Assembly (NCBI GenBank): GCA_024228935.1
Contig: JAAESX010000024.1
Location: 88,705-152,704 of the forward strand
DNA from: Pseudomonadota bacterium
GTDB lineage: Bacteria > Myxococcota_A > UBA796 > CAJQPC01
DNA: 64,000 nt
Reading direction: 5' to 3'
This document shows positions 34,288 to 43,596 of this stretch, piece after piece. The notes beneath the pieces are model-generated. The model was given only the letters and a program-made list of their open reading frames with translations, did not search any database and was not told the DNA's origin. How positions within the stretch are numbered: position 1 is the first letter of the stretch; the number at the start of each line of letters is the position of its first letter. A program made the translations under genes and the position numbers.

Positions 34288-36609
34288 ATGCTGTTCCTGC
34301 TCCTGTCCTGCAACCTCGGCCGCCAGCCGACCGAAGGAACCTTCCTCCAGTACGGCGAGGAGTGCGTCACCAGCGACGAGTGCGCCTCGGGCCTGGTGTG
34401 TGCCGGCGACGACATCTGCCGGTTCGTCGGCGAGCCCGGGACGGCGGGGATCGGCGAGGAGTGCGTCAGCTCCACCTACTGCGAGGCCGGACTGGCCTGC
34501 TCGAGCGACGGAGTCTGCGCCGAGGAGGGCTCCCCCGGGACCGGCCAGCGCGGCGACGAGTGCGCGGCCACCGAGGACTGCCAGCTCGGCTACGCCTGCG
34601 TGGACGCGGTCTGCTACGGCTTCGACCTGCCTCTGTGGGAGGGCGAGACCTGCTCGAGCGAGGACGGCGACTACCGCGTCCTGTTCGAGGTCCCCGGCGA
34701 CTCGACCCTGTCCGACTTCTACCGGATGCCGTTCCCGAACGACGGACGCCTGCTGGCGGACGGGACGCTCGATCTGTCCGACCACCCCTCGCCGGGAGCC
34801 CTCATCCCCGAGCTGGGCGACGTCGTCGGCAACGTCCTGGACGGACTCGAGGAGGACTTCGCCGGGTTCGGCACCAACGCCGCGGTGTTCTTCCGGTTCT
34901 CGGCCCAGCCCAGCTACTCGAACATCCAGCTGGCCTATGGCGACGAGCAAGGCACCATCGGCATCATCGACATCACGCCCGGGACCGACACCTACGACGC
35001 GTTCCACCCGCCGGCGTTCAAGGCCTCGACCGCGCCCACGCCGTACATCTGCAGCGACTGGATGGCGATCCGCCCGGCCAGCGGCTTCCCCCTGGAGCCC
35101 GGCCACACCTATGCGTTCTTCGTCCGCTCGGACCTGCCGTCGAGTGACAGCGAGGGCTCGGTCCAGGACCCGGACTTCGCCGCGATGCTGAGCGCGACGC
35201 CCCCGGCCGAGAACCGCCTGATCACCGCCTGGGACGCCTACCAGCCCGTTCGTGACTGGCTCGACGACACCGGACGGACCGGCGACGGGTACGCCGGGAT
35301 CGCCGTGGTCACGGCCCAGGACCCCACGCTCCCGCCCCAGATGCTGCGCACAGCGGTCGACGACCTGGACGCCCCCACTGCCACCGGACTGCACCTGTGC
35401 GACGACGACCCCGGCCCCTACGACTTCGGCGACGACGACGACCCCGACCGCGGCTGCTCGGGCGTCGACGCCGCCTTCCACGAGATCCAGGGCCGCGTCA
35501 CCCTGGCCCAGTTCCAGGAAGGCACCGTGCCCTTCAAGGAGACGGGCGGGACCATCGCGTACGAGGCCGACGCCGCGGTCCCCGTGCGGTTCGAGGACGT
35601 CACGTTCAGCCTCACCGTGCCCGTCGGCGAGATGCCCGAGGACGGCTGGCCGGTGGTGCTCTACGCCCACGGGACGGGCGGCAACTACCGCGAGGGCGTC
35701 AACGACGGGCTCGCAGGGCAGCTGGCCGACGTCGAGCTGGCGGACGGCACCCACGTGGGCTTCGCGGTCCTGACGACCGACGCTGTCCTGCACGGCACGC
35801 GGCGCGGCGAGGCCAACTGGGATCCCAACTGGCTGGCGCTGGACCCCAACGCGTACGACGCCTACATCCTGTTCTACAACCCGCTGAACCCCCAGGCTGC
35901 GCGGGACAACGCGCTCCAGTCCGCCGCGGACAGCTGGCAGCTGGTGCGCCTGCTCGAGGAGTGGTCGCTCAGCGCGGGCGAGTCCCCCACCGGCGAGGCC
36001 ATCTCGTTCGCGGACGTGCACTACCTGGGCCACAGCCAAGGCGCGACGACCGGTCCGCTGACCGTCGCCTACGAGCCTGCGCTCGAGTCCGCCGTGTTGA
36101 GCGCGGCCGGTGGCATCCTCATCGAGACGCTGCTCCACAAGACGAGCCCGTACGACATCCCCCAGATGGTCGCGGTCGGTCTCGCCGACCCGAGCCTCGA
36201 CCGGCACCACCCGCTCCTGAACCTGACGCAGATGGGCGCCGAGCCCGCCGATGGCGTGAACCACGCGGCGTACGTCCTGGACGACACCGCGTTCTCCCCC
36301 CGGATGCCGCTGCTCCAGCTCCAGGGCGTGGGCGACACCTACACGCCGGACGAGGCCCAGGAGCCGCTCGCCCGGGCCCTCCGCCTGGACCAGGTGCTGG
36401 TGGACACCGACGCGATGGACGGCCTCGACACCGAGAGCCTGCCGCTGTCGGGCAACGTCCAGGGCATCACGGGCGTCATCGTGCGCTACGCGGCGGCCGG
36501 CGACGAGGACCCGCACTTCGTGCTGTTCACGCGGGACGATGCCGCGCGTCACGCCACCCACTTCCTGGCCACGGCGCACGCCGACGGAGCGCCTACCGTC
36601 GTCGAGTAG
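34288..36609 (+). CDS. Cys-rich alpha/beta hydrolase lipoprotein
   Basis: A 773-residue protein. ATG 34288, preceded by GAGGG, opens MLFLLLSCNLGRQP with Cys8; an in-frame ATG at 34252 would add 12 residues including one Arg and cannot be excluded. Residues 20-120 hold three Cys-rich repeats (GEECVTSDECASGLVCAGDD, GEECVSSTYCEAGLACSSDG, GDECAATEDCQLGYACVDAV). A hydrolase fold follows: VVLYAHGTGGNYREG as oxyanion loop and HYLGHSQGATTGPL as nucleophile elbow (GxSxG). A His in DPHFVLFTRDDAARHATHFL is a candidate catalytic His. It shares its plan with the hydrolase at 16983. Lipid-anchored esterase or lipase likely; substrate unknown. Confidence 0.88.
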   Translation: MLFLLLSCNLGRQPTEGTFLQYGEECVTSDECASGLVCAGDDICRFVGEPGTAGIGEECVSSTYCEAGLACSSDGVCAEEGSPGTGQRGDECAATEDCQLGYACVDAVCYGFDLPLWEGETCSSEDGDYRVLFEVPGDSTLSDFYRMPFPNDGRLLADGTLDLSDHPSPGALIPELGDVVGNVLDGLEEDFAGFGTNAAVFFRFSAQPSYSNIQLAYGDEQGTIGIIDITPGTDTYDAFHPPAFKASTAPTPYICSDWMAIRPASGFPLEPGHTYAFFVRSDLPSSDSEGSVQDPDFAAMLSATPPAENRLITAWDAYQPVRDWLDDTGRTGDGYAGIAVVTAQDPTLPPQMLRTAVDDLDAPTATGLHLCDDDPGPYDFGDDDDPDRGCSGVDAAFHEIQGRVTLAQFQEGTVPFKETGGTIAYEADAAVPVRFEDVTFSLTVPVGEMPEDGWPVVLYAHGTGGNYREGVNDGLAGQLADVELADGTHVGFAVLTTDAVLHGTRRGEANWDPNWLALDPNAYDAYILFYNPLNPQAARDNALQSAADSWQLVRLLEEWSLSAGESPTGEAISFADVHYLGHSQGATTGPLTVAYEPALESAVLSAAGGILIETLLHKTSPYDIPQMVAVGLADPSLDRHHPLLNLTQMGAEPADGVNHAAYVLDDTAFSPRMPLLQLQGVGDTYTPDEAQEPLARALRLDQVLVDTDAMDGLDTESLPLSGNVQGITGVIVRYAAAGDEDPHFVLFTRDDAARHATHFLATAHADGAPTVVE

Positions 36610-37263
36610 TCACTCGGCGTCGGACAGGTAGGCGGCGCGCCCGTTGGACTTGTCCCAGAGCGCCCGAAGGTTCGGCACGTTCAGCTCGGCGTCCATGATC
36701 TCCTGCCAGCTCGCCTCGCGCTGCCCCGGCCGGAGGTGCACGCGCCGGTGCTTCACCTGATCGACAGCCTCGCTGACCATGTCCGAGGCCTTCTTCTCGG
36801 GGCGGTTGCGATCCCGCTCGCGCTTCCGCTCCTGCTGGCGGACGACCTCGGCGGCATCCCGGTCCTTGCGCGCCTGGACGAGCGCCCCGGTCTTGAGCTG
36901 TTCGTAGATCCACGTGCCGAGGTGGTCGCCGCGCAGATCCATCTGCTGGAACTCGTCGATCCCTCGCTTGCGCACGAACTTGTCGATGTCGCGGAGCGGA
37001 CTCGCGGGCTTCCCGTACACGACGACGAGCACGTCGTCTCCGACCGCCTTGCGCAGCACGGCCGCGAGCTCGAGTCCGTCGTCCGCTCCCTCGAGCGCGA
37101 GCCGCACCGCGACGGCCGACGGCGCCTCCCACTTGGACAGCGCGTAGCGCGCGTCCTTGTAGCCATCGACAGCGACGACGTCGTACCAGCGCTCGATCGC
37201 CGCGCGCGCGCCATCCAGCGTCGCGTCGCTCGGATCGACCAGGAGGATCCAGGGGCGGGCCAT
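36610..37263 (-). CDS. Pseudo-receiver protein (response-regulator fold lacking the phospho-Asp)
   Basis: A 217-residue protein. The N-terminal 125 residues follow the receiver alternation: ILLVDPSDATLDGARAAIER has one Asp of the acidic pair. AVAVRLALEGADDGLELAAV aligns with the phosphorylation loop, but the acceptor Asp is replaced by hydrophobic residues. VLVVVYGKPASP keeps the Lys-Pro of the last strand. A very basic, Glu-rich helical C-terminus follows (VVRQQERKRERDRNRPEKKA). So it is probably a non-phosphorylated adaptor. Its stop abuts that of the convergent hydrolase gene with no gap. A 17-bp gap separates its ATG from the divergent GTG at 37281. Confidence 0.75.
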   Translation of the reverse strand: MARPWILLVDPSDATLDGARAAIERWYDVVAVDGYKDARYALSKWEAPSAVAVRLALEGADDGLELAAVLRKAVGDDVLVVVYGKPASPLRDIDKFVRKRGIDEFQQMDLRGDHLGTWIYEQLKTGALVQARKDRDAAEVVRQQERKRERDRNRPEKKASDMVSEAVDQVKHRRVHLRPGQREASWQEIMDAELNVPNLRALWDKSNGRAAYLSDAE

Positions 37264-37280
37264 GCCGGTAGTATAGGCCC

Positions 37281-38045
37281 GTGAAGATCAAGCACTTCCT
37301 GGGGCTCTGCGGAACGGGCGTCCTGACGCTTTGGGGCGGCTGCGTGATGGCGCTGGCCGATGGCCCCCCCGTGCCGGCCGGACCGGAGTGGCGGCCGCTC
37401 CCACAGGGCGAGTGGTCCGAAGACGCCTACCCCGACTTCTCCGAGGCCAACCTCGAGGTCTGGGTGGGGCAGGACATCGGCGAGGCCGAGGTCAGGGACG
37501 CTGAAGAGGGCAGCGAGTACAAGATCAAGGTGCGTCAGTTCCTGTACGACACGTCGGTCAGCCGCATCTGGGTCGACCTGGACCGGGACTGGATGTGGGA
37601 CATCCGGGGCGAGGTGCGCGACGGCAACACGCTGGTCATCCGCTACAGCCCGGGCGACAACGAGAAGTACGAGCCGGCCGTCGAGTGGACCGGTAGCGGC
37701 TGGACGCCGGCGGTGATGGAGCTCAAGCAGAAGCGCGAGACCGCGGCCGGTGACGGCATGTCCCCCGCCGTCTTCGCCGCCGTCAGCTTCCAGGGTCAGA
37801 AGCTGCCCGAGGCCCGCCTCGACGTCGAGCCGGATCGGCCCTGGAAGCTGGACGTCTACCCGGGCGACGACGGCACGACCGGTCGAGCGGAGCTGGACAC
37901 CGATCGGGACGGCGAGACCGACCAGATCTGGCGGTTCACCGATCCGGTGATCGCGGAGATCCGACCTCGAGGCGCGAAGGAGGCGGTCACCTACATCTGG
38001 GACGGCGAGCGGCTGATCCCCCAGCTGGCGCCCATCCCGGACTGA
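37281..38045 (+). CDS. Exported beta-rich protein with a canonical-length signal peptide
   Basis: A 254-residue protein from GTG 37281. Unlike most secreted proteins here, MKIKHFLGLCGTGVLTLWGG has a normal basic N-region and a 15-residue hydrophobic core; the following Cys (GGCVMALADG) could be a lipobox or part of a signal peptidase I substrate. The mature part is acidic and Trp-rich (WSEDAYPDFSEANLEVWVGQ, VSRIWVDLDRDWMWDIRGEV). It contains two related Asp-rich motifs, DLDRDWMWDI and DTDRDGETDQIWRF, that look like calcium loops. No known family. Exported; function unknown. Confidence 0.8.
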   Translation: MKIKHFLGLCGTGVLTLWGGCVMALADGPPVPAGPEWRPLPQGEWSEDAYPDFSEANLEVWVGQDIGEAEVRDAEEGSEYKIKVRQFLYDTSVSRIWVDLDRDWMWDIRGEVRDGNTLVIRYSPGDNEKYEPAVEWTGSGWTPAVMELKQKRETAAGDGMSPAVFAAVSFQGQKLPEARLDVEPDRPWKLDVYPGDDGTTGRAELDTDRDGETDQIWRFTDPVIAEIRPRGAKEAVTYIWDGERLIPQLAPIPD

Positions 38046-38057
38046 TCCGCCGGACGC

Positions 38058-38816
38058 TCAGAAGGCGCGGCCGCCCGAGACCATCACCAGCACGGTGCCG
38101 TCCGGCGGGCCCTGATCGACCGCCCGGTTCTTCGCCGAGGACAGCGTCAGTCGCCACGTGGCCTCGACCCGGGCGTACAGCTTGTCCCGCGTCGCCACGC
38201 CGGCGAGGCCCGCCTCGAGCATGGGGTTGACGACCTCGATCGGCTCGAACACCTGATCCCCGACGTGGTAGCGGCCTCCCTCTCCATCGAGGCGCGCATG
38301 GAGCGGCAGATAGGCGCGATGCATGTAGACCAGCGACAGATCGTCCCAGGGCGAGAAGAGCCCGATCAGGACCTCGGGCCCGATGCGGGCTTCCTCGAGC
38401 GGCCACTTCACCGCGCCGGCGGCGGCGTACTCGTCCTGGACCGCGGCGGTCGCGTAGTGCCAATACCCGGCACACAGCGCCAGCTCGATGCCCGGCTGGA
38501 CGCGCCAGTCCGCACTCCGTCCCAGCGGGTGGGTCTTGCGGACGCCCATCGACGCCGTCATCTCCCACTCCCAGTGGTCAGGCAGGCCGGAGACGCCGTT
38601 GTCGGCCCAGAATCCGAGCTCGTCCCTGGTCGGGTACTGCCAGCCTCGGAAGTCGTAGCGGGCTCCGGTGCGAAACGGACCCGCCGGGTTGCTGGCCGCG
38701 AGGTGCAGACCGAGCATCGGCGAGTGCTTGTCGATCGACGCCGCGACCCCGACGCGGGCGGTGATCGGATCAGGCTCGTCGGCGGCGCTTGCGAGGGAGA
38801 GCAGGACAGTCCACAT
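38058..38816 (-). CDS. Putative outer-membrane beta-barrel protein
   Basis: A 252-residue protein. MWTVLLSLASAADEP is a very short signal sequence with an Ala-Ser-Ala cleavage site. The mature part shows alternating hydrophobic residues and many Tyr/Trp in strand-like stretches (RTGARYDFRGWQYP, WEWEMTASMGVRKTH, LYARVEATWRLTLSSA), and it ends in Phe (VLVMVSGGRAF), as outer-membrane barrels usually do. No family is recognised; the size suggests 8-10 strands. It is divergent from the efflux operon (116-bp gap), but no functional link is evident. The convergent neighbour ends 12 bp away. Confidence 0.7.
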   Translation of the reverse strand: MWTVLLSLASAADEPDPITARVGVAASIDKHSPMLGLHLAASNPAGPFRTGARYDFRGWQYPTRDELGFWADNGVSGLPDHWEWEMTASMGVRKTHPLGRSADWRVQPGIELALCAGYWHYATAAVQDEYAAAGAVKWPLEEARIGPEVLIGLFSPWDDLSLVYMHRAYLPLHARLDGEGGRYHVGDQVFEPIEVVNPMLEAGLAGVATRDKLYARVEATWRLTLSSAKNRAVDQGPPDGTVLVMVSGGRAF

Positions 38817-38932
38817 GCCTCGTTCCTAGCACGACGCGGACAGCGCAACACCCGAGCGCGCGCTATCTTCCCGAGCTCGCGCAATAGCCTCCCCGACCGG
38901 GGCGTACGCGTGTTCTCACTCCGGGTGCTGCT

Positions 38933-40207
38933 GTGCTGAAGCTGCTTCTGCTGTTGGCCTGCTCGGGCGAAGGCCACGGTGATGGCGAGTGGGGCGAAGA
39001 CGAGCCCGAGCGCGTCGAGGACCCCCGCGCGCTGGTCGAGGCGGCTCCCCTGGTGCGCGGCTCCGTGGCCGACGTCCTGGCGAGCAACGGCTCGGTCGAG
39101 TCCGAGGCCATGGCCACCCTGATGCCCGAAGCCACAGGAACGGTCGTCGCCATCCACGCCGAGGAAGGCGACAAGGTCCGCCGCGGCCAGGTGCTGGCGG
39201 TGATCGAGAACGCCTCGCTCGACGCCGGGCTGGCGCGCGCGGAGGCCGAAGCCGCGAAGGCCGAGGCCGAGGTCGCTCGCGTCGAGCGCCTGCACGACGC
39301 CGGGGCGGTCTCCGACCGGGACCTCGAGGACGCCCGCCACCTGTTGTCCGCGGCGCACACCTCGCTGTCCGAGGCCGAAGGCACCCAGTCCCACACCCGG
39401 ATCGTCTCGCCGATCGCCGGCACCGTGGCGACCCGGGATTTGCGCTACGGCGAGGTCGCGGGCGGCGCTCCGGCCTTCACCGTCGTCGACCTCTCCGCGC
39501 TCCGAGTCATCGTGCGCCTGCCCGAGCGCGACCTGGCCCGCCTGGGCGTCGGACAGCCCGCCACGCTCACCTCGGTCTACGACGAGGACGTCGAGGTCGC
39601 CGGCCACGTCCAGCGCATCAGCCCCATCGTCGATCCGATGTCCGGCACCGTGCGCGTCACGGTCGCCCTGGACGACGACGACCAGACCCTGCGGCCCGGA
39701 CAGTTCGTCAGCGTGGGCATCGAGGTCGGACGCCACGACGACGTCTTCGTCGTGCCCCGCGCGTCCATCGTCTACGAGGAGGGCGAGCCGCTGGTCCACC
39801 GCGTCCGCATCGAGGACGAGCCGGAAGAGGAAGAGCCCGAGGACGGCGAGGACGGCGAGGAAGAGGAGGAGTCCGAAGAGCCCGGCTTCTTCGACGAGCT
39901 GTTCGCCGGCGACGAGGAGGTCGAGGAAGAGGAGGAGGTCGTCATCCCCGGCCCCTACCGCATCGCCCGGAAGGTGCCCGTCGAGGTCGGCTTCGTGGAC
40001 GACGAGCTGGCCGAGATCACCAGCGGCCTGGACGAAGGCGACCTGGTCCTGTCGATCGGCCACGTGAACCTGCGGGACGAGGCCCGCGTCCGACTCCCCG
40101 AAGATCCTGTCCTCGAGCAGGAAGACGAAGACGAGGCCGACGAAGACGAGGCCGACGAAGACGACGGCAAGGCCGAGGTCGACGTTGAGGCCTCCGACGA
40201 AGGATGA
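38933..40207 (+). CDS. RND efflux membrane fusion protein (lipoprotein) with acidic insertion
   Basis: A 424-residue periplasmic adaptor. MLKLLLLLACSGEG gives lipobox Cys10. The first lipoyl-like half is ATLMPEATGTVVAIHAEEGD (residues 61-80), the alpha-hairpin runs from about 95 to 150, and the second lipoyl half is TRIVSPIAGTVATRDLRYGE. The beta-barrel and membrane-proximal domains follow (VIVRLPERDLARLGVGQPAT, LRPGQFVSVGIE). Residues 294-336 are an unusual Glu/Asp-rich insertion, and the C-terminus is again a Glu/Asp tract (EDEDEADEDEADEDDG). It is the first gene of a four-gene operon, each gene overlapping the next by 4 nt. The acidic insert could bind metal cations or act as a flexible spacer. 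Confidence 0.93.
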   Translation: MLKLLLLLACSGEGHGDGEWGEDEPERVEDPRALVEAAPLVRGSVADVLASNGSVESEAMATLMPEATGTVVAIHAEEGDKVRRGQVLAVIENASLDAGLARAEAEAAKAEAEVARVERLHDAGAVSDRDLEDARHLLSAAHTSLSEAEGTQSHTRIVSPIAGTVATRDLRYGEVAGGAPAFTVVDLSALRVIVRLPERDLARLGVGQPATLTSVYDEDVEVAGHVQRISPIVDPMSGTVRVTVALDDDDQTLRPGQFVSVGIEVGRHDDVFVVPRASIVYEEGEPLVHRVRIEDEPEEEEPEDGEDGEEEEESEEPGFFDELFAGDEEVEEEEEVVIPGPYRIARKVPVEVGFVDDELAEITSGLDEGDLVLSIGHVNLRDEARVRLPEDPVLEQEDEDEADEDEADEDDGKAEVDVEASDEG

Positions 40208-43200
40208 GCCAGGAGCTCGTCCAGAAGAGCGCGGACACCCAGGGGTTCTTCAGGCTGATCGCCAGCCGCCCGGTGGCGGTCCTGATGATCTTCCTCGCCG
40301 AGGTGGTCTTCGGCTGGGTCAGCTACGCGCAGCTGCCGCTGAACCTGATGCCCGACCTGAGCTACCCCACGCTCACGGTCCGCACCGAGTACGCCGGCGC
40401 CGCCCCCGAAGAGGTCGAGGCCCAGGTCTCCCGACTGGTCGAGGAGGCCCTGTCCACCAGCGACGGCCTGGTCGGCATCCAGTCCCGCTCGCGCGCCGAG
40501 CTCTCGGACGTCGTGCTCGAGTTCGACTGGGGCACCGACATGAGCGGGGCCAGCCAGGGCGTGCGCGAGCGCATCCAGACCATCTGGTTCGGCGACGGCA
40601 TCGACCGGCCGCTCATCCTCCACTACGACCCGTCGCTGGACCCGATCCTGCGCGTCGCGCTCTCGACGGCGCCCGACGACGAGCAGGCTCCCAGCGGGAC
40701 CGCCGCCCTGTTCATGCTGCGCGAGCTGGCGGACCAGGAGATCAAGCGCGAGCTCGAGGCGCTCGACGGGGTAGCGGCCGTCCGCGTCCGCGGTGGGCTC
40801 GAGCGCCAGGTCAGCGTCGAGGTCCGCGAGGACTGGCTGGCCGCCCGCGGCGTCACGCTCGACCAGGTCACGAGCGTCCTGCTGGCCGAGAACGTGAACA
40901 TCGCCGGTGGCTCGATCCGCGAGGGGGACACCGAGTTCCTCATCCGGACGCTGAACGAGTTCTCGACCCTCGAGGAGATCCGCGACCTCGAGGTCCCCAG
41001 AAGCGACGGCACCCGCGTCCCCATCGAGGACCTGGCGACCGTGCGCGAGACCTGGAAGGAGCGCCAGGTAGTGAGCCACCTCGGCGGCCGTGAAGCCGTC
41101 GAGCTCGAGGTGTTCAAGGAGGCCGACGCCAACATCGTCGAGGTCGCCCGCCGGGTGAAGCAGCACCTGGGCGAGACGCCCATGCCCCAGGACGGCATGG
41201 GCCAGATGACCGCGCCCCTGCGCGACCGGCTGCCTGACGGCGTGGTCTTCAGCGTGCTGGACGACCAGGCGAGCTTCATCGAGGACGCGATCTCGAACCT
41301 GTTCCAGACGGCGATGCTGGGCGGGTTCCTGGCCGTCGGCATCCTGTTCCTCTTCCTGCGGGACGTCCGCAGCACGGCGATCATCGCCAGCTCGATCCCC
41401 ATCTCGGTCATCTGCACGTTCGCCGCGCTCCACCTCGGCGGCGTCACGCTGAACCTGATGTCGCTGGGCGGGCTCGCGCTCGGCATCGGCATGCTCGTCG
41501 ACAACTCGGTCGTCGTGCTCGAGGCCATCGCCGTGCATCGAGAGGCGGGCCTCGGACGAAAAGAGGCCGCGATCAAGGGCACCCGCGAGGTCGCCGCGGC
41601 CGTGATCGCGTCGACGCTCACGACCGTCGCCGTCTTCGTGCCCATCGTCTTCGTCGAGGGCGTGGCCGGCCAGATCTTCGGGGACCTGGCCATGGCGGTC
41701 GTGTTCTCGCTGCTGTCCAGCCTCCAGGCGGCGCTGGTCCTCGTGCCGATGCTGGCCGCCCGCGAGGTCGTCCGGCCCCAGGGCCTGGAGACGCTCGCCA
41801 GCGTCTGGACCGGAGCGCGCTTCGGCTCGATCGGCCAGCTCAAGGAGAGCTGGTCGTGGAACCGCGAGAAGCCGCTGCGCTTCCTGCTGCTCCCCTACCA
41901 GCTGTTCCGCTTCTCGCTGCGTCTCCCGCTGGAAATCTTCGCGTTCCTGTTCGGCGCCGTCATCGGCTTCGGCGGGCGCGCTGTGAGCTGGGTCGGGCGG
42001 CTGGTGCTGCCCTGGATCAACCGCGTCTTGCTGGGCGGAGCCGGGGTGTTCCAGAGTGGGTACCAGCGACTCGCCGACCGGTACCCCACCGTCCTGCGGG
42101 CTGCGCTCGACCGGCCTGGCAGCGTGCTCGGCGGGGCTGCGCTGGCGCTCTTCGCCGCGTTCCTGCTGTCGGGAGCGGTCGGCCAGGAGCTCATCCCCGA
42201 GGTCCACCAGGGCCGGTTCACGGTCGCGACCCAGCTCCCCGTCGGCACGCCGCTCGACAAGACCGTCGCCGTGACCGAGTTCGTCGAGTCCACCATCCTC
42301 GCCGACCTCGACGTGGCACAGGTCTACTCGGCCATCGGCAGCGAGGGCCGGGCCGATGCCCGCGCCGACGAAGGCGAGCACAGCTCCCGTGTCCTGGTCC
42401 AGCTCGAGCCCGGAGGGGACCTGGCGGGCCGACAGGCCGAGGTCGCCGAGCGCATCCGCTCGCAGCTGTCCGACGTCGAGAACCTGGACGTCCGCATCGA
42501 GACCAGCTCGCTCTTCACGGTCCGGACGCCCGTCGAGGTGGTCGTCAGCGGCCAGGACCTGGACGAGCTGCGCATCGCCGCGGATGCCGTGGTCGACCAG
42601 CTGACCCGGATCGGCGGCCTGCGCGACGTCCGCTCGAGCCTGGTGCCCGGCTTCCCCGAGATCCGCATCCGCTACCAGCGCGACCTGCTGGACCGCTTCG
42701 GACTGACGACTCGCTCGGTGGCGACCGCCGTGCGCGACAAGGTCCAGGGCGCCGAGGCCAGCCGCCTGGCCCGAGGCGAGCGCCGCGTGGACATGGTCGT
42801 GCAGCTCGTCGAGGCCGACCGGTCCTCGCTCGAGGACCTGGGCCGCATCAACGTGAACCCCGCGCTCGACCCGCCCATCCCGCTCTCTGCCGTCGCCGTG
42901 CTCGAGGAGGCTGCGGGCCCCAGCGAGATCCGTCGCGTCGACCAGCGGAGAGCGGCGGTCGTGAGCGCCAACCTCGAGGGCCTGGACCTGGCGTCGACCC
43001 AGGACGTCATCACCAACGCCCTGCGCGGCGTCGACCTCCCCAGCGGCTACGACTGGGAGCTCGCCGGCCAGACGCTCGAGATGCAGCGAAGCCTCCGCAG
43101 CCTGGCCTTCGCGCTGCTGCTGGCGGTGTTCCTGGTCTACGTGATCATGGCGAGCACGTTCGAGTCGCTCACGCATCCATTCGTCATCCTGTTCTCGGTC

Positions 43201-43596
43201 CCGCTCGCCGCGGTCGGCGTGCTCCCGGCGCTCGCCATCACGGGCTCGGCGATGTCGGTCGTCGTCTTCATCGGCCTCATCGTCCTGGCCGGCATGGTCG
43301 TGAACAACGCCATCGTCCTGATCGACCGCGTGAACCAGGGCCGCGCCGAAGGGCTGGACGCCCGCGAGGCCGTGCTCGTCGCTGGCCGGGCTCGCCTGCG
43401 ACCGATCCTCATCACGACCTTCACGACCGCCCTCGGACTCCTTCCGCTGTCGCTCGGCATCGGCGCCGGCGCGGAGATGCAGCAGCCGCTCGCGCTCACG
43501 GTCATCGCCGGCCTGGTCAGCAGCACGCTGCTCACGCTCGTCGTGGTCCCCGTGGTCTACCTGGGCTCGACCCGTCTGCTCGAGCGCCCCGCGTGA
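40204..43596 (+). CDS. RND efflux permease subunit 1
   Basis: A 1130-residue inner-membrane proton-driven exporter. The AcrB/CzcA plan is clear: TM1 near residues 18-40 (PVAVLMIFLAEVVFGWVSYA), a large porter loop (SYPTLTVRTEYAGAAPEEVE), TM2-6 from about 345 (LALGIGMLVDNSVVVLEAIA with one Asp in the proton-relay helix), a second loop, and TM8-12 (FVIIL-type and PLAAVGVLPALAITGSAMSV). It is longer than the usual 1040 because about 80 residues, including hydrophobic stretches, are inserted between TM6 and TM7 (near residues 515-610). ATG 40204 lies in the stop of the adaptor gene. Together with the next gene it may form a mixed trimer as in MdtBC. Confidence 0.94.
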   Translation: MSQELVQKSADTQGFFRLIASRPVAVLMIFLAEVVFGWVSYAQLPLNLMPDLSYPTLTVRTEYAGAAPEEVEAQVSRLVEEALSTSDGLVGIQSRSRAELSDVVLEFDWGTDMSGASQGVRERIQTIWFGDGIDRPLILHYDPSLDPILRVALSTAPDDEQAPSGTAALFMLRELADQEIKRELEALDGVAAVRVRGGLERQVSVEVREDWLAARGVTLDQVTSVLLAENVNIAGGSIREGDTEFLIRTLNEFSTLEEIRDLEVPRSDGTRVPIEDLATVRETWKERQVVSHLGGREAVELEVFKEADANIVEVARRVKQHLGETPMPQDGMGQMTAPLRDRLPDGVVFSVLDDQASFIEDAISNLFQTAMLGGFLAVGILFLFLRDVRSTAIIASSIPISVICTFAALHLGGVTLNLMSLGGLALGIGMLVDNSVVVLEAIAVHREAGLGRKEAAIKGTREVAAAVIASTLTTVAVFVPIVFVEGVAGQIFGDLAMAVVFSLLSSLQAALVLVPMLAAREVVRPQGLETLASVWTGARFGSIGQLKESWSWNREKPLRFLLLPYQLFRFSLRLPLEIFAFLFGAVIGFGGRAVSWVGRLVLPWINRVLLGGAGVFQSGYQRLADRYPTVLRAALDRPGSVLGGAALALFAAFLLSGAVGQELIPEVHQGRFTVATQLPVGTPLDKTVAVTEFVESTILADLDVAQVYSAIGSEGRADARADEGEHSSRVLVQLEPGGDLAGRQAEVAERIRSQLSDVENLDVRIETSSLFTVRTPVEVVVSGQDLDELRIAADAVVDQLTRIGGLRDVRSSLVPGFPEIRIRYQRDLLDRFGLTTRSVATAVRDKVQGAEASRLARGERRVDMVVQLVEADRSSLEDLGRINVNPALDPPIPLSAVAVLEEAAGPSEIRRVDQRRAAVVSANLEGLDLASTQDVITNALRGVDLPSGYDWELAGQTLEMQRSLRSLAFALLLAVFLVYVIMASTFESLTHPFVILFSVPLAAVGVLPALAITGSAMSVVVFIGLIVLAGMVVNNAIVLIDRVNQGRAEGLDAREAVLVAGRARLRPILITTFTTALGLLPLSLGIGAGAEMQQPLALTVIAGLVSSTLLTLVVVPVVYLGSTRLLERPA

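Noticed and set aside
39955..43176. Open frame of over 1000 codons on the minus strand opposite the efflux genes, and similar long antisense frames at 2664-5477 (upstream part), 33772-36579, 43557-45398, 52644-54401, 55490-58351 and 59901-62939
   Set aside because: High-GC coding strands leave their antisense frames open. The translations are low-complexity and lack domains, while the opposite strand carries clear families.
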